Shown here in pieces: positions 54,414-62,178 of a DNA stretch of 64,000 nucleotides; position 1 is the first letter of the stretch; each line of letters opens with the position of its first letter. Position numbers and translations under genes: made by a program. The notes below the pieces were generated by a model. The model was not told the origin of the DNA. It was given only the letters and a program-made list of their open reading frames with translations, and ran no database searches. Origin of the DNA: Novosphingobium sp. (GTDB taxonomy: Bacteria; Pseudomonadota; Alphaproteobacteria; Sphingomonadales; Sphingomonadaceae). The stretch spans positions 981,501-1,045,500 of the forward strand of contig JACKKX010000001.1 in the NCBI GenBank assembly GCA_024236215.1, in the 5' to 3' direction.

Positions 54414-55274
54414 GTGCAAACGATTGGCCAGCTTGATCCACTGCGCAGCGCCGTGGCGGCCCTGCGCGGCGATGGTCCGATCGCGCTGGTGCCGACGATG
54501 GGGGCGCTGCACCAGGGCCATCTGAGCCTGATCCGCGAGGCAAGGGCCCGCGCCGCGCACGTGATCGTTTCGATCTTCGTCAACCCGCGCCAGTTCGGCC
54601 CGAGCGAGGATCTGGCCACCTATCCGCGTCCGATCGAGGCGGATTCGGCGCTGCTCGAGGCGGAAGGGGTCAGCCTGCTCTGGCTTCCCGATCCGGCAGC
54701 CATGTATCCGGCGGGCTATGCCACCACGGTCTCGGTTTCGGGCGTGGCGGACAATCTGTGCGGAGCCGCCCGCCCCGGCCACTTCGAAGGCGTCGCCACG
54801 GTGGTCACCAAGCTGTTCAATCAGGTCGGTCCGGATATGGCCTTCTTCGGCGAAAAGGACTGGCAGCAGCTCGCCGTGATCCGCCGCATGGCCCGCGATC
54901 TCGATCTGGTCCAGCCCGCCGCGCCGGCAATTTACGGTGTCGCCACGGTGCGCGAGAAAGACGGTCTGGCGCTGTCCTCGCGCAATGCCTACCTCTCGCC
55001 GTCCGAACGCGCCAATGCGGCATCCCTGCCCCGGGCAATGCGCAGCGCTATCGCCGCGATTGCAGCCGGAGCGCCCTATCGCGATGCGCTTGAGACCCTG
55101 CGGCAAACCTTGCTCGCGGCCGGATTCTCCTCGCTCGACTATGCCGAGGTGCGCGATGCCGATACGCTCGCACTGCGCGAGGCACCACACCCCGACCCGG
55201 CCCGGCTGTTCGTCGCGGCGCGGATCGGCAAGACCCGCCTGATTGACAATATGGCACTGATCGCACCCGCGTGA
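54414..55274 (+). CDS. panC: pantothenate synthetase
   Basis: 286 aa from GTG 54414 (MQTIGQLDPLRSA), with AGGGG at 54401-54405 eight nt upstream; an in-frame TTG at 54408 would be too close. It joins pantoate and beta-alanine with ATP. Motifs: VPTMGALHQGHLSLI (nucleotide HIGH-like), FVNPRQFGPSEDLATYPR and FFGEKDWQQL, KDGLALSSRN. panB and panD are not in the window. Confidence 0.96.
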   Translation: MQTIGQLDPLRSAVAALRGDGPIALVPTMGALHQGHLSLIREARARAAHVIVSIFVNPRQFGPSEDLATYPRPIEADSALLEAEGVSLLWLPDPAAMYPAGYATTVSVSGVADNLCGAARPGHFEGVATVVTKLFNQVGPDMAFFGEKDWQQLAVIRRMARDLDLVQPAAPAIYGVATVREKDGLALSSRNAYLSPSERANAASLPRAMRSAIAAIAAGAPYRDALETLRQTLLAAGFSSLDYAEVRDADTLALREAPHPDPARLFVAARIGKTRLIDNMALIAPA

Positions 55275-55389
55275 CGCAAATATGCAAGGCGGCGGTATCG
55301 GCGGTATGTAGGGATGCGAACATCCTTGCGTTGTGATATCCGGGCGCGCAGCCAAAATCCGCCGCCCGCCGAGATGGGAGAAAATTCCG

Positions 55390-56166
55390 ATGCGTAAATC
55401 TGTTGCCGCCGCTCTGGCCCTTGCCGCGCTCTTCAGCGCCCCGCCTGCCTTTGCCAAGGAAAAGGGCTCGTCCGGACATCAGGCCCAGGCCAAGGGCACC
55501 CGCGAAATCCCGCATTGCACCCACAAGCTTGGCGCGATCGCGATCGTCGAGCCGGACAACCAGTGGTGGCGCGAATACAACCTCGGCAGCCCCGAGGCGA
55601 TTTTGCGTGTCTTTGTCAAGGAATCGGGCTGCTTCACCCTCGTCAATCGCGGACGCGCGATGCAGAGCCGCTCGATGGAACGCGCGATGGCGGATTCGGG
55701 TGAGCTTCAGGACGGCTCGAACCTGGGCAAGGGCCAGGTCCGCGTCGCCGACTATTTCATCCAGCCCGATATCGTCACCGCCAACCGCAACTCGGGCGGT
55801 AACGCCATCGGCGGGGTGCTCGGCGGGATCGGCGGCGGGCTGTTCGGGCGCGGCGCGGGCGCGATCCTGGGCGGAATCAACATCAAGAAGGGCGAAGCCA
55901 GCGTTACCCTGACCGTGGTCGATGCCCGCACCACCGAGGAAGTCGCCTTGACCGAAGGCTATTACCGCAAATCGGACCTCGGCTGGGGCGCGGGAGGCGG
56001 CCTTTTCAGCGGCGGCACCTTCGCCGCGGCGGGCGCCGGTGGCTATCAGGACACCGCGATCGGGCAGATTATTGTGCTGGCCTATCTCGATGCCTACACC
56101 AAGCTGGTGAGCGAACTGGGCGGCCTGCCCGACGATGCCGCTGCAGCCGCACCCGAAGCAAAGTAG
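55390..56166 (+). CDS. secreted CsgG/HfaB-like protein
   Basis: 258 aa. Signal peptide with cleavage after PPAFA (residue 22). The mature protein has the CsgG-like pattern VFVKESGCFTLVNRGRAM, then GKGQVRVADYFIQPDI and the Gly-rich GGVLGGIGGGLFGRGAGAILGG, then SVTLTVVDARTTEEVALTEG and a closing amphipathic helix. There is no lipobox cysteine at the signal cleavage site, unlike CsgG or HfaB. Members act in outer-membrane export of curli or in holdfast anchoring; here that is only family analogy. It stands alone, 115 bp after panC. Confidence 0.8.
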   Translation: MRKSVAAALALAALFSAPPAFAKEKGSSGHQAQAKGTREIPHCTHKLGAIAIVEPDNQWWREYNLGSPEAILRVFVKESGCFTLVNRGRAMQSRSMERAMADSGELQDGSNLGKGQVRVADYFIQPDIVTANRNSGGNAIGGVLGGIGGGLFGRGAGAILGGINIKKGEASVTLTVVDARTTEEVALTEGYYRKSDLGWGAGGGLFSGGTFAAAGAGGYQDTAIGQIIVLAYLDAYTKLVSELGGLPDDAAAAAPEAK

Positions 56167-56341
56167 GCCCGCCAGACCCGGCCCGCAATGCGCTCGGCCA
56201 AGTGCCGATCGCGCGCGGGTTCGGGGCCGCCCGTCGCCCGGCAAAGCGGGGCAGACAAAAGACTAAGTTGACAAGCGCCCCCACCCCCCGCTAGTGGCGC
56301 GCTCCTACCCGGCGGCGGGCGATTTGGCTCACCGCCCCCGT

Positions 56342-56428
56342 GCCCAGATGGCGGAATTGGTAGACGCACCGTCTTCAGGTGGCGGCGCTGGAAACGGCGT
56401 GGAGGTTCGAGTCCTCTTCTGGGCACCA
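56342..56428 (+). tRNA. tRNA-Leu (anticodon CAG)
   Basis: Full class-II tRNA cloverleaf: acceptor GCCCAGA pairs with TCTGGGC, D-arm GCGGAATTGGTAGACGC, anticodon loop TTCAGGT giving CAG for the CUG codon, a long variable arm, T-loop TTCGAGT between GGAGG and CCTCT, discriminator A and encoded CCA. It reads toward the integrase gene 178 bp downstream, a classic tRNA integration site for genomic islands; the 3' half may be the attachment site. Confidence 0.95.
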
Positions 56429-56464
56429 TTTGTTCTCATCAGAACGTTCCAAAACATTGCAGAA

Positions 56465-56484
56465 ATGGCGGAATTCTGCCATTC
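56465..56484. repeat. near-palindrome between tRNA-Leu and integrase
   Basis: AATGGC-G-GAATTC-T-GCCATT: three palindromic hexamers with single-base spacers. The first 11 nt from 56465 (ATGGCGGAATT) also occur in the tRNA D-arm at 56348-56358, so this is a direct repeat at 117 bp distance. It might be an integrase arm-binding site or a regulatory dyad for int, which starts about 120 bp downstream. Confidence 0.4.
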
Positions 56485-56605
56485 TTGACCTCTAGCGCAG
56501 AAAGCGAGGTCTTGTTTTGTTCCGCTTTGTTCCAACGTCTGTGGGGGCCTCGGCTGGGGGCTCCAGGTCAAAAGCCCCCAAATCGCACGAAAGTGAGGCC
56601 CCCAA

Positions 56606-57808
56606 ATGAGCCTCAATGTGCAGGAAATCAAAGGCTTCCGGGCTGCCGACAAGTCGTACAAGAAATACGACTCGCGGGGGCTGCTGCTTCTGGTGAAGCC
56701 GAACGGCTCCAAGCTCTGGTATTTTAAGTACCGCTTCGGCGGGAAGGAAAAGAAGCTGCCCATCGGCGCGTTCCCAGAGGTCAGCTTGTCGCAAGCGCGT
56801 CAGCTTCGCGACCGAGCACGGCTCAAGGTTTCGGATGGCATCGATCCGATGCTGGAGCGCAAACGCAAGAAGGCCAGGATCAAGCTAGGTGCGGAGAACA
56901 CCTTTGAGGTCATCGCTAACAAGTACATCGACGAGAAGATGGTGCCCGAAGGCAGGGCAGAGGCCACGCTGCGCAAGGCGCGCTGGTTCCTCGAACTGCT
57001 CAAGCCCGCAATCGGCAATATGCCGATCAATGACGTCGATCCGCAGTTGATGTTGGCGGCGCTCAAGAAACTCGAAGCCAAAGGCAATCTCGAAACCGCG
57101 AAGAAGTGCCGATCGTTCTCAAGCCGGGTGTTCCGGTATGGGGCCGCGCTCGGCCAGTGCCAAACCGATCCAACATCGATCCTGCAGGGCGCTTTGGTCA
57201 CGCCGAAGGCACGGCACTACGCGGCGATCCTAGAACCAGAGAAGTTGGGTGGGCTGCTTCGTGCTATCGATGATTTCGAATGCTACCCGGCGACGAAGTT
57301 CGCGCTGAAGATCGCACCGCATGTTTTTGTGCGACCCGGTGAGCTACGCCACGGCGAGTGGCACGAGATCGATTGGGACAAGGCTACCTGGACAATTCCG
57401 GAAGGCAAGATGAAGGCGCGCCGGACCCATGTGGTGCCGCTATCTCGCCAGGTGCTGGATCTGTTCCGAGAGCTAAAATCGATCACCGGCGGCAAGGGCT
57501 ACATTTTCCCTGCATTTCACACAAGCCAGCGCCCCATGAGCGAGAATACGATCAACGCCGCATTTCGGCGTATGGGGTTCACCAAAGACGAAGTGACCGC
57601 CCACGGGCTGCGCTCGACGGCCTCGACCATGCTCAACGAGTGCGGCCTCTGGCATCCCGATGCCATCGAGAGGGCGCTCGCGCACGGCGACAGCAACGCA
57701 ATTCGCGGTGTCTACAATCGCGGCAACTACTGGGATGAACGGGTGAAAATGGCTCAGTGGTGGAGTGATTACCTGGATCGACTGCGAGCAGATTGCGTGA
57801 AAGATTGA
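56606..57808 (+). CDS. tyrosine-type integrase of a tRNA-Leu genomic island
   Basis: 400 aa, P4/CP4-57-type. N-terminal DUF4102 arm-binding domain (about 20-85), core-binding domain (about 100-190), catalytic domain with R243 in VRPGELR, H333-x2-R336 in HGLRSTAS, H360 and the nucleophile Y370 in RGVYNRGNYWDER. It integrates and, with an excisionase, excises circular DNA at tRNA 3' ends. GTGAGG 7-8 nt before ATG 56606 supports the start. No excisionase is recognisable nearby. It points into the accessory region and faces the retron. Confidence 0.95.
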   Translation: MSLNVQEIKGFRAADKSYKKYDSRGLLLLVKPNGSKLWYFKYRFGGKEKKLPIGAFPEVSLSQARQLRDRARLKVSDGIDPMLERKRKKARIKLGAENTFEVIANKYIDEKMVPEGRAEATLRKARWFLELLKPAIGNMPINDVDPQLMLAALKKLEAKGNLETAKKCRSFSSRVFRYGAALGQCQTDPTSILQGALVTPKARHYAAILEPEKLGGLLRAIDDFECYPATKFALKIAPHVFVRPGELRHGEWHEIDWDKATWTIPEGKMKARRTHVVPLSRQVLDLFRELKSITGGKGYIFPAFHTSQRPMSENTINAAFRRMGFTKDEVTAHGLRSTASTMLNECGLWHPDAIERALAHGDSNAIRGVYNRGNYWDERVKMAQWWSDYLDRLRADCVKD

Positions 57809-57906
57809 GCCAGCGCACAGTGGTTCGGCATCGGAATTCGCCAGATTATTCCGCTCCTATTTCGAAGTGAATTGGGAGAGATACTGAGCAGGCGACGGAA
57901 AATCGA

Positions 57907-59640
57907 TCAAGGCTTTGCCGCGTGGTGCTGGATTGCCTTGTTAATCCGCTCCAGCAGGGGATCAAAACCTGAGAAGTCGATCTTGTCCGCGTTGGCCTTT
58001 ACCACAGATTTTGCAAATGCCTCCTTGCTCAAATCCTTGGTTGGATCGATCTTGCTTGCTGTATTGAGCTTCTTCCCGTTGATCCTATGATCACGCCATT
58101 TCTTTGGGAACATGTCTTCGATGCACGTTTTTCGTGCGCCGTTCTCAGGCGTCTTCACGATATAAAGGTTTTCCGTCACATTGTAGAAATCGGCGGTGGA
58201 TTTTATGTCGATTGCCACCCCGAAATTCTTCTTCACGGTACTCGCGACGGCAGCCAGCCCTTCGTCATTGTCGAGAACGATGATGACAGGATGATGCATT
58301 GGCTCGTGCGCAAAGGGTTTGTGTGAATCCTTCGATGGCTTGAGATTGCGCAGATAGTCCAGCGGGATCGACTTCAGATCGCCTGTGCCGCCACCCAAAT
58401 CCATCACCTCGTGAGTCAGCCCGCCGTAATTGAAGTACCTCACGGTATGCTTGAAGCCGTCCTTTCCAGGCGCTCCGAGCGCAGGATGGAATTTTGTTCG
58501 GCTCCTGACGGCTTCCCGCAAGTAGACCGGATCGGTTTTCCCCTCAGTGATGATCAATGGCTCCTTCAGGGCCATGCAGTGCTTGTAGAAAAGGAAGCGG
58601 CGAAACAGCTTGCGGATCGCGCGAGGTTTTTGTCGCTGCTCGGAAATCTCCCTACGTTCCTCGCTTTGCGTCACCGAGTAGATATGTCCGAGGATGCCCT
58701 GAAGCGGGTTCAAATTGCTGGTCAGATCAGGTTTGGGTTCCTCGTCCTCGTCGTCCGGCTGGATCACAACCTTGTAATATTGCCCAGTCTGGAAAAGCAT
58801 GTCGCACATGGCGCGAGCGCGTCTGTAGTAGTCGCTGCGGATGTTGACCTTTTCGTTGACTACCAAGCCGGTGACCATCTGCCTGCTGCCGCGAAAGTGC
58901 ATTCGGGTCTTGGCGTTGTTGATCGTAAACCCAGAGTTCACGATCTTGCCCACAAGCTCTTCGCTCAAATGCCAAACCGCAGGGTCGTTCGGATCGACGG
59001 CCGCCAAGCCGGTCGGAAAGTCCTTCTGGCTTGTCGAGAATGTGATGTCGTCGGCGTAGCGCGTGTAGGTCACGCCATATTTCTTGGCCAACCGCACGAG
59101 GCGCATGTCAAGAATCTGAGCAATAAGTTCAGAGATCACAGGCGAGCACGGGCTACCCTGAGGGAGAGCAATGCCGTCACACGCAATTTGTGCAATCGTA
59201 GTTGCCACCTCGGGATTCAGGGCAAACGCCTTATCCTTCAGAAAAAAGCCGCGCACTCGGCCAAAGTTGAAGGACGGGAAGAAGTCTTCCAGATCGAGAT
59301 TGAGAACCCAGCGCCTTCTTTTGTGGCGTGATGCATTTTCAGCGACTGAGCGATTCTTCCGAAACCCGAAGGAAATCGGCGTTGCGCCGCGTTCCCGCTC
59401 GATTTCCGCAAGGCACTGATAAAGCACATGAGAAAGGTGCGATTGCAACTTCTTGAGCTTGGGTATCGGGGCTTTGATCGTCCGTTTGCCACCAGACTTC
59501 TTATCGATGTCGAACGTCGTATACTTTGCGGCGGGCAGTGTCTGGTAGACGATCGCAGTCATTGTCTTGGGCTGGTATCCCAAGATCGCTGCAAGCTCTT
59601 TTCTGGATGTGGCGGCTCTTAATTTCTGCAGATGAGACAC
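57907..59640 (-). CDS. retron reverse transcriptase fused to a TOPRIM domain
   Basis: 577 aa from GTG 59640 (VSHLQKLRAATSRKELA). RT motifs: NASRH at 102-106 fits the retron region-X NAxxH, LNLDLEDFF has the first catalytic Asp (D116), ALPQGSPCSP 158-167, YADD at 195-198, and MVTGLVVN at 255-262 fits the retron region-Y VTG. After a charged linker a TOPRIM domain follows: ITEGKTD (E366) and VLDNDEG (D457, D459). RT-TOPRIM fusions are a recognised, little-studied retron class (type I-C in one scheme, from memory) thought to defend against phage. TTG and other GTG starts lie up to 12 nt upstream; the longer open frame to 59880 runs through the msr-msd RNA and is not coding. Confidence 0.92.
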   Translation of the reverse strand: MSHLQKLRAATSRKELAAILGYQPKTMTAIVYQTLPAAKYTTFDIDKKSGGKRTIKAPIPKLKKLQSHLSHVLYQCLAEIERERGATPISFGFRKNRSVAENASRHKRRRWVLNLDLEDFFPSFNFGRVRGFFLKDKAFALNPEVATTIAQIACDGIALPQGSPCSPVISELIAQILDMRLVRLAKKYGVTYTRYADDITFSTSQKDFPTGLAAVDPNDPAVWHLSEELVGKIVNSGFTINNAKTRMHFRGSRQMVTGLVVNEKVNIRSDYYRRARAMCDMLFQTGQYYKVVIQPDDEDEEPKPDLTSNLNPLQGILGHIYSVTQSEERREISEQRQKPRAIRKLFRRFLFYKHCMALKEPLIITEGKTDPVYLREAVRSRTKFHPALGAPGKDGFKHTVRYFNYGGLTHEVMDLGGGTGDLKSIPLDYLRNLKPSKDSHKPFAHEPMHHPVIIVLDNDEGLAAVASTVKKNFGVAIDIKSTADFYNVTENLYIVKTPENGARKTCIEDMFPKKWRDHRINGKKLNTASKIDPTKDLSKEAFAKSVVKANADKIDFSGFDPLLERINKAIQHHAAKP

Positions 59641-59657
59641 ATACACTCGCAAATAAA

Positions 59658-59800
59658 AAGGCTTACAGGCACTCCTACGCGAACATCGGGCATCTGAACG
59701 AAACGGACAACCCGCAATAAGTGTCAAGGGAGCACAAGTGCCCTCCTGGCATTGGTACATATGTCTCGAAGCCGGACAACAATTCTGCCTGTAAGCCCTT
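59658..59800 (-). ncRNA. putative retron msr-msd RNA with a1/a2 inverted repeats
   Basis: On the minus strand, just before the RT gene, GGCTTACAGGCA (59797-59786, read 5' to 3') and its exact complement TGCCTGTAAGCC (59671-59660) enclose 114 nt. A bulged outer AA/TT extends the stem. This is the a1/a2 arrangement that frames retron ncRNAs, with a2 ending about 20 nt before the RT start. Inside, GGAG-GG-CAC-TT-GTG-CTCC (around 59746-59727) can form a hairpin and GACA/TGTC (around 59723-59704) another short stem. The exact branching guanosine and the msd limits cannot be fixed by eye. Confidence 0.75.
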
Positions 59801-59947
59801 GAGGCGCCTACACCCTTGGATCGGTAATTGGCAACATCCAAGAGCCGGCAAACATGATTGTAGATGTCGCTATCTGTCACTGGCGTCGCTTGCCAAGCGA
59901 ATACTCCGATTGGAAATAGTCGATGGACATTCCCAATGCCTCGAGGG

Positions 59948-59966
59948 CCGGGCGCTAAGCGCCCGG
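59948..59966 (-). terminator. hairpin containing the stop codon of the 74-aa gene
   Basis: Perfect 8-bp stem CCGGGCGC / GCGCCCGG with a 3-nt loop; the minus-strand TAG stop of the small gene (59957-59955) lies in loop and stem. No U-tract follows, so it may stop translation-coupled read-through into the retron, or stabilise the mRNA end. Confidence 0.5.
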
Positions 59967-60179
59967 TTCCTTCTTCTCGTCGTCCAGCGGCGTGCGAAGG
60001 ACGATCCGGCCATTGATCGGCACGACTTCAAGCTGAAGCGAAAGCCCCTTGCGGTCGCGGTGGAACCACGCGGCTCCAATGCGGGTCCAGAAGCCCTTGT
60101 CGCCCTTGTTGGCGACATGCCAGGCGAGGAAGTCCGGCGGATTGATCTCCTGCGCGGGTGCAGTGCTGCTGCGTGCCAT
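59955..60179 (-). CDS. small cytoplasmic island protein
   Basis: 74 aa from ATG 60179 (MARSSTAPAQEINPPDF), with AAAGGAAA 7 nt upstream. A compact beta-rich body: FLAWHVANKGDKGFWTRIG, GAAWFHRDRKGLSLQLEVVP, NGRIVLRTPLDDEKK. I recall similar small proteins on plasmids and conjugative islands of alphaproteobacteria, with no known role. The upstream frame to 60365 is not protein-like. It is upstream of the retron on the same strand but separated by the hairpin at 59948-59966 and about 150 bp. Confidence 0.7.
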   Translation of the reverse strand: MARSSTAPAQEINPPDFLAWHVANKGDKGFWTRIGAAWFHRDRKGLSLQLEVVPINGRIVLRTPLDDEKKEPGA

Positions 60180-60524
60180 GATGATTTCCTTTCGTGTCTG
60201 GTGGCTCGTTGCACCAAACGGGAAGGCCGCATGGTCAAGGTAAGGATTCATGTCCAACACGGGTGAGCAGAGCGAACTGGCGCGGGCCGGGCATTGAAGG
60301 CTGACCGCGTGCGGCCAATTCGGGTGCTCAAAACGAAGGCGACTGATCGAAAGGCGTCCGAGCACTTAGCCACTCGCTACACTTGCGCGCTGGACCACTC
60401 TCGCTCAAACCTTCGCCATGATCGCCGAGGGCAGATCGGAGCACATGATCGGCTCACAAAGTCGCGCCTGATGATTGGCGTTCTGAATAGCGGTAGTGGC
60501 CCAGACAAACTGGGTGGAGGGCAA
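60180..60524. other. 345-bp region between the small island protein and the GIY-YIG gene
   Basis: Divergent promoter region. The open plus-strand frame from 60294 has no protein character (Arg-rich, no domain). GGTGGAGG at 60513-60520 is a ribosome-binding site for the GTG at 60525. No repeats or operators were seen. Confidence 0.4.
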
Positions 60525-61364
60525 GTGGAATTCGAAGGAAATCGTGCCGCTGCGGATAGCTATCTGAACACGATTTCAGGGCGGTACTACGTCTATGTAC
60601 TGTGCCGCCCAGATGGGCGACCATTCTATGTCGGAAAGGGCCTCAATCGGCGGGCATTGGAACACGAGGCTGAGGCCCGTCGACATCACCCAATCGGCGA
60701 AACCAATCCCTTCAAATGCAATGTGATTCGAAAAATCATTCGTGATGGGCACGAGGTCACGTATCGGATCGAGGCGCATTACGACGCAAGCAATCAACAG
60801 GCCTGCCTGGAACGCGAAGCTGCGCTCATCAAGGAGTATGGCCGCCTTCATGAAGGCGGTCACCTTACGAACCTTGCCGGTGGCGTTGGGAATATGTCCG
60901 GTGCAGCACCTTTCAGCCTTGAGCGACACGCGGCGACGCTTTCGGGTGAGCCGGAAGGCAATCCAGAGCGAGCAACATTGAATCGTTTTCTGCAAGGCTT
61001 CGGCGAGGTCGGCAGCGTTCCCGTCAAGCCGGTCAGCCAAATATCGCGCGTCCTTCCGACCACGCCGCATCCAAATGCAAGATCGCCGACACAACGCTGC
61101 GCCTATGCACTATTGGCAAGTGCGGCGGCGTCCGGAGTGTTGTTTTCAGATAAGCCCGTGACGATCCCAAGAGCCTTCACATACCAGAATGTCGATGCAG
61201 TAATCGAAAACGGTGTGGCGCGAGACATCTTGAAGGCCGGAATGGCTGACCTCTTGGCCAACCCAAACCCCCTCGACGAAGCATTTATCCTGTCTGATCG
61301 GCATGTGGCCATTCTGGTCGATCTGGTAGGCGAAATGACACTGATCGAGCGGGGTCTTCTATAA
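60525..61364 (+). CDS. GIY-YIG-domain nuclease-like protein
   Basis: 279 aa from GTG 60525 (VEFEGNRAAADSY), chosen for GGAGG 4 nt upstream; ATG 60471 and the frame opening at 60294 are alternatives. Residues about 20-110 form a GIY-YIG-type domain: YYVYVLCRPDGRPFYVGKG holds the two beta-strand signatures, then NRRALEHEAEA, and LEREAALIKEYG with the catalytic-type Glu. The C-terminal 150 residues are unrecognised. The pattern is nearest to LEM3-like or homing-type GIY-YIG proteins. In an island next to a retron, a defence nuclease is plausible but unproved. The gene ends right at the truncated acyl-CoA synthetase. Confidence 0.72.
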   Translation: MEFEGNRAAADSYLNTISGRYYVYVLCRPDGRPFYVGKGLNRRALEHEAEARRHHPIGETNPFKCNVIRKIIRDGHEVTYRIEAHYDASNQQACLEREAALIKEYGRLHEGGHLTNLAGGVGNMSGAAPFSLERHAATLSGEPEGNPERATLNRFLQGFGEVGSVPVKPVSQISRVLPTTPHPNARSPTQRCAYALLASAAASGVLFSDKPVTIPRAFTYQNVDAVIENGVARDILKAGMADLLANPNPLDEAFILSDRHVAILVDLVGEMTLIERGLL

Positions 61365-62123
61365 TCCTATATCGCCTTGATGAACGAGCCATCGGTGCGC
61401 GCGGATCAGTTCACGTCTTATCGCACGATGATCAGCGGCGGCGCACCGACCCCGCTGGGTGCGTTGCGCGCGTTCGAGGAACGGTTCGGCATCGTCCTGC
61501 GCAACGGATATGGCATGACCGAAACGTCCGGCATCGCCATCGTTTGCCCGCTGGATTCAGAGCCGCGCGTAGATGCCGACACGGGGGGCATCGCGTTGGG
61601 CAAGGCCATAGAAGGGTTCACCATCACTATCGTGGCCGATGATGGCAAGCCTGCAGCGGCCCATGCGGTGGGAGAGATCGTGATGAATTCGTCCGCCCTG
61701 TCCTGCGGATACTGGCTGAACGAGGACGCGACGCGCGCCTCGCGCTGCGAATACGGGCTCAAGAGCGGCGACGTCGGCAAGATGGACGAGGATGGGTATA
61801 TCTACATCGTCGACCGGAAAAAGGACGTCATCATCGCCGGCGGGTACAAGGTGTGGCCGCGCGAAGTGGAGGATGTCCTGTATCAGCATCCCGCCGTGCG
61901 GGAGGCGGCCGTGGTCGGCGTCGCCGATGATTATCGCGGCGAAACGGTCAAGGCGGTGGTAAGCCTGCGCCCCGGCATCCAGGCCGATCCCGATGAAATT
62001 CGTGAGTTCTGCAAGGATCGCCTGGCCGCGTATAAATATCCGCGCATCGTCGAAATCATCGACGAATTGCCAAAGACGGTGACGGGCAAGGTGCTGCGCC
62101 GCGAATTGCGCGACAACGCCTGA
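61365..62123 (+). pseudogene. acyl-CoA synthetase (AMP-binding) lacking its N-terminal half
   Basis: Only the C-terminal part of an ANL-family acyl-CoA ligase is present: TMISGGAPTPLGALRAFEERFG, NGYGMTETSGI (ATP/AMP site), GDVGKMDEDGYIYIVDRKKDVI and the closing PKTVTGKVLRRELRD with the catalytic Lys. Homology begins near YIALMNEP, about 250 residues into a normal enzyme, directly after the GIY-YIG stop in the same frame. A TTG at 61377 followed by ATG could start a fragment, but the adenylate-forming P-loop is lost. The boundary marks a recombination junction. Confidence 0.85.
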
Positions 62124-62178
62124 TTGCGGCCTTGCCGGCCCTGCACCGGCGATCCGTCGATGCAGGGCCGGTCAGGAC

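Noticed and set aside
60294-60524. N-terminal extension of the GIY-YIG gene
   Set aside because: The translated segment is Arg/Lys-rich without a domain, and a good Shine-Dalgarno lies directly before GTG 60525.
61340-61375. Possible attR of the tRNA-Leu island at the GIY-YIG/ligase junction
   Set aside because: Only TCTTCT is shared with the tRNA 3' end, too short for an att core and expected by chance.
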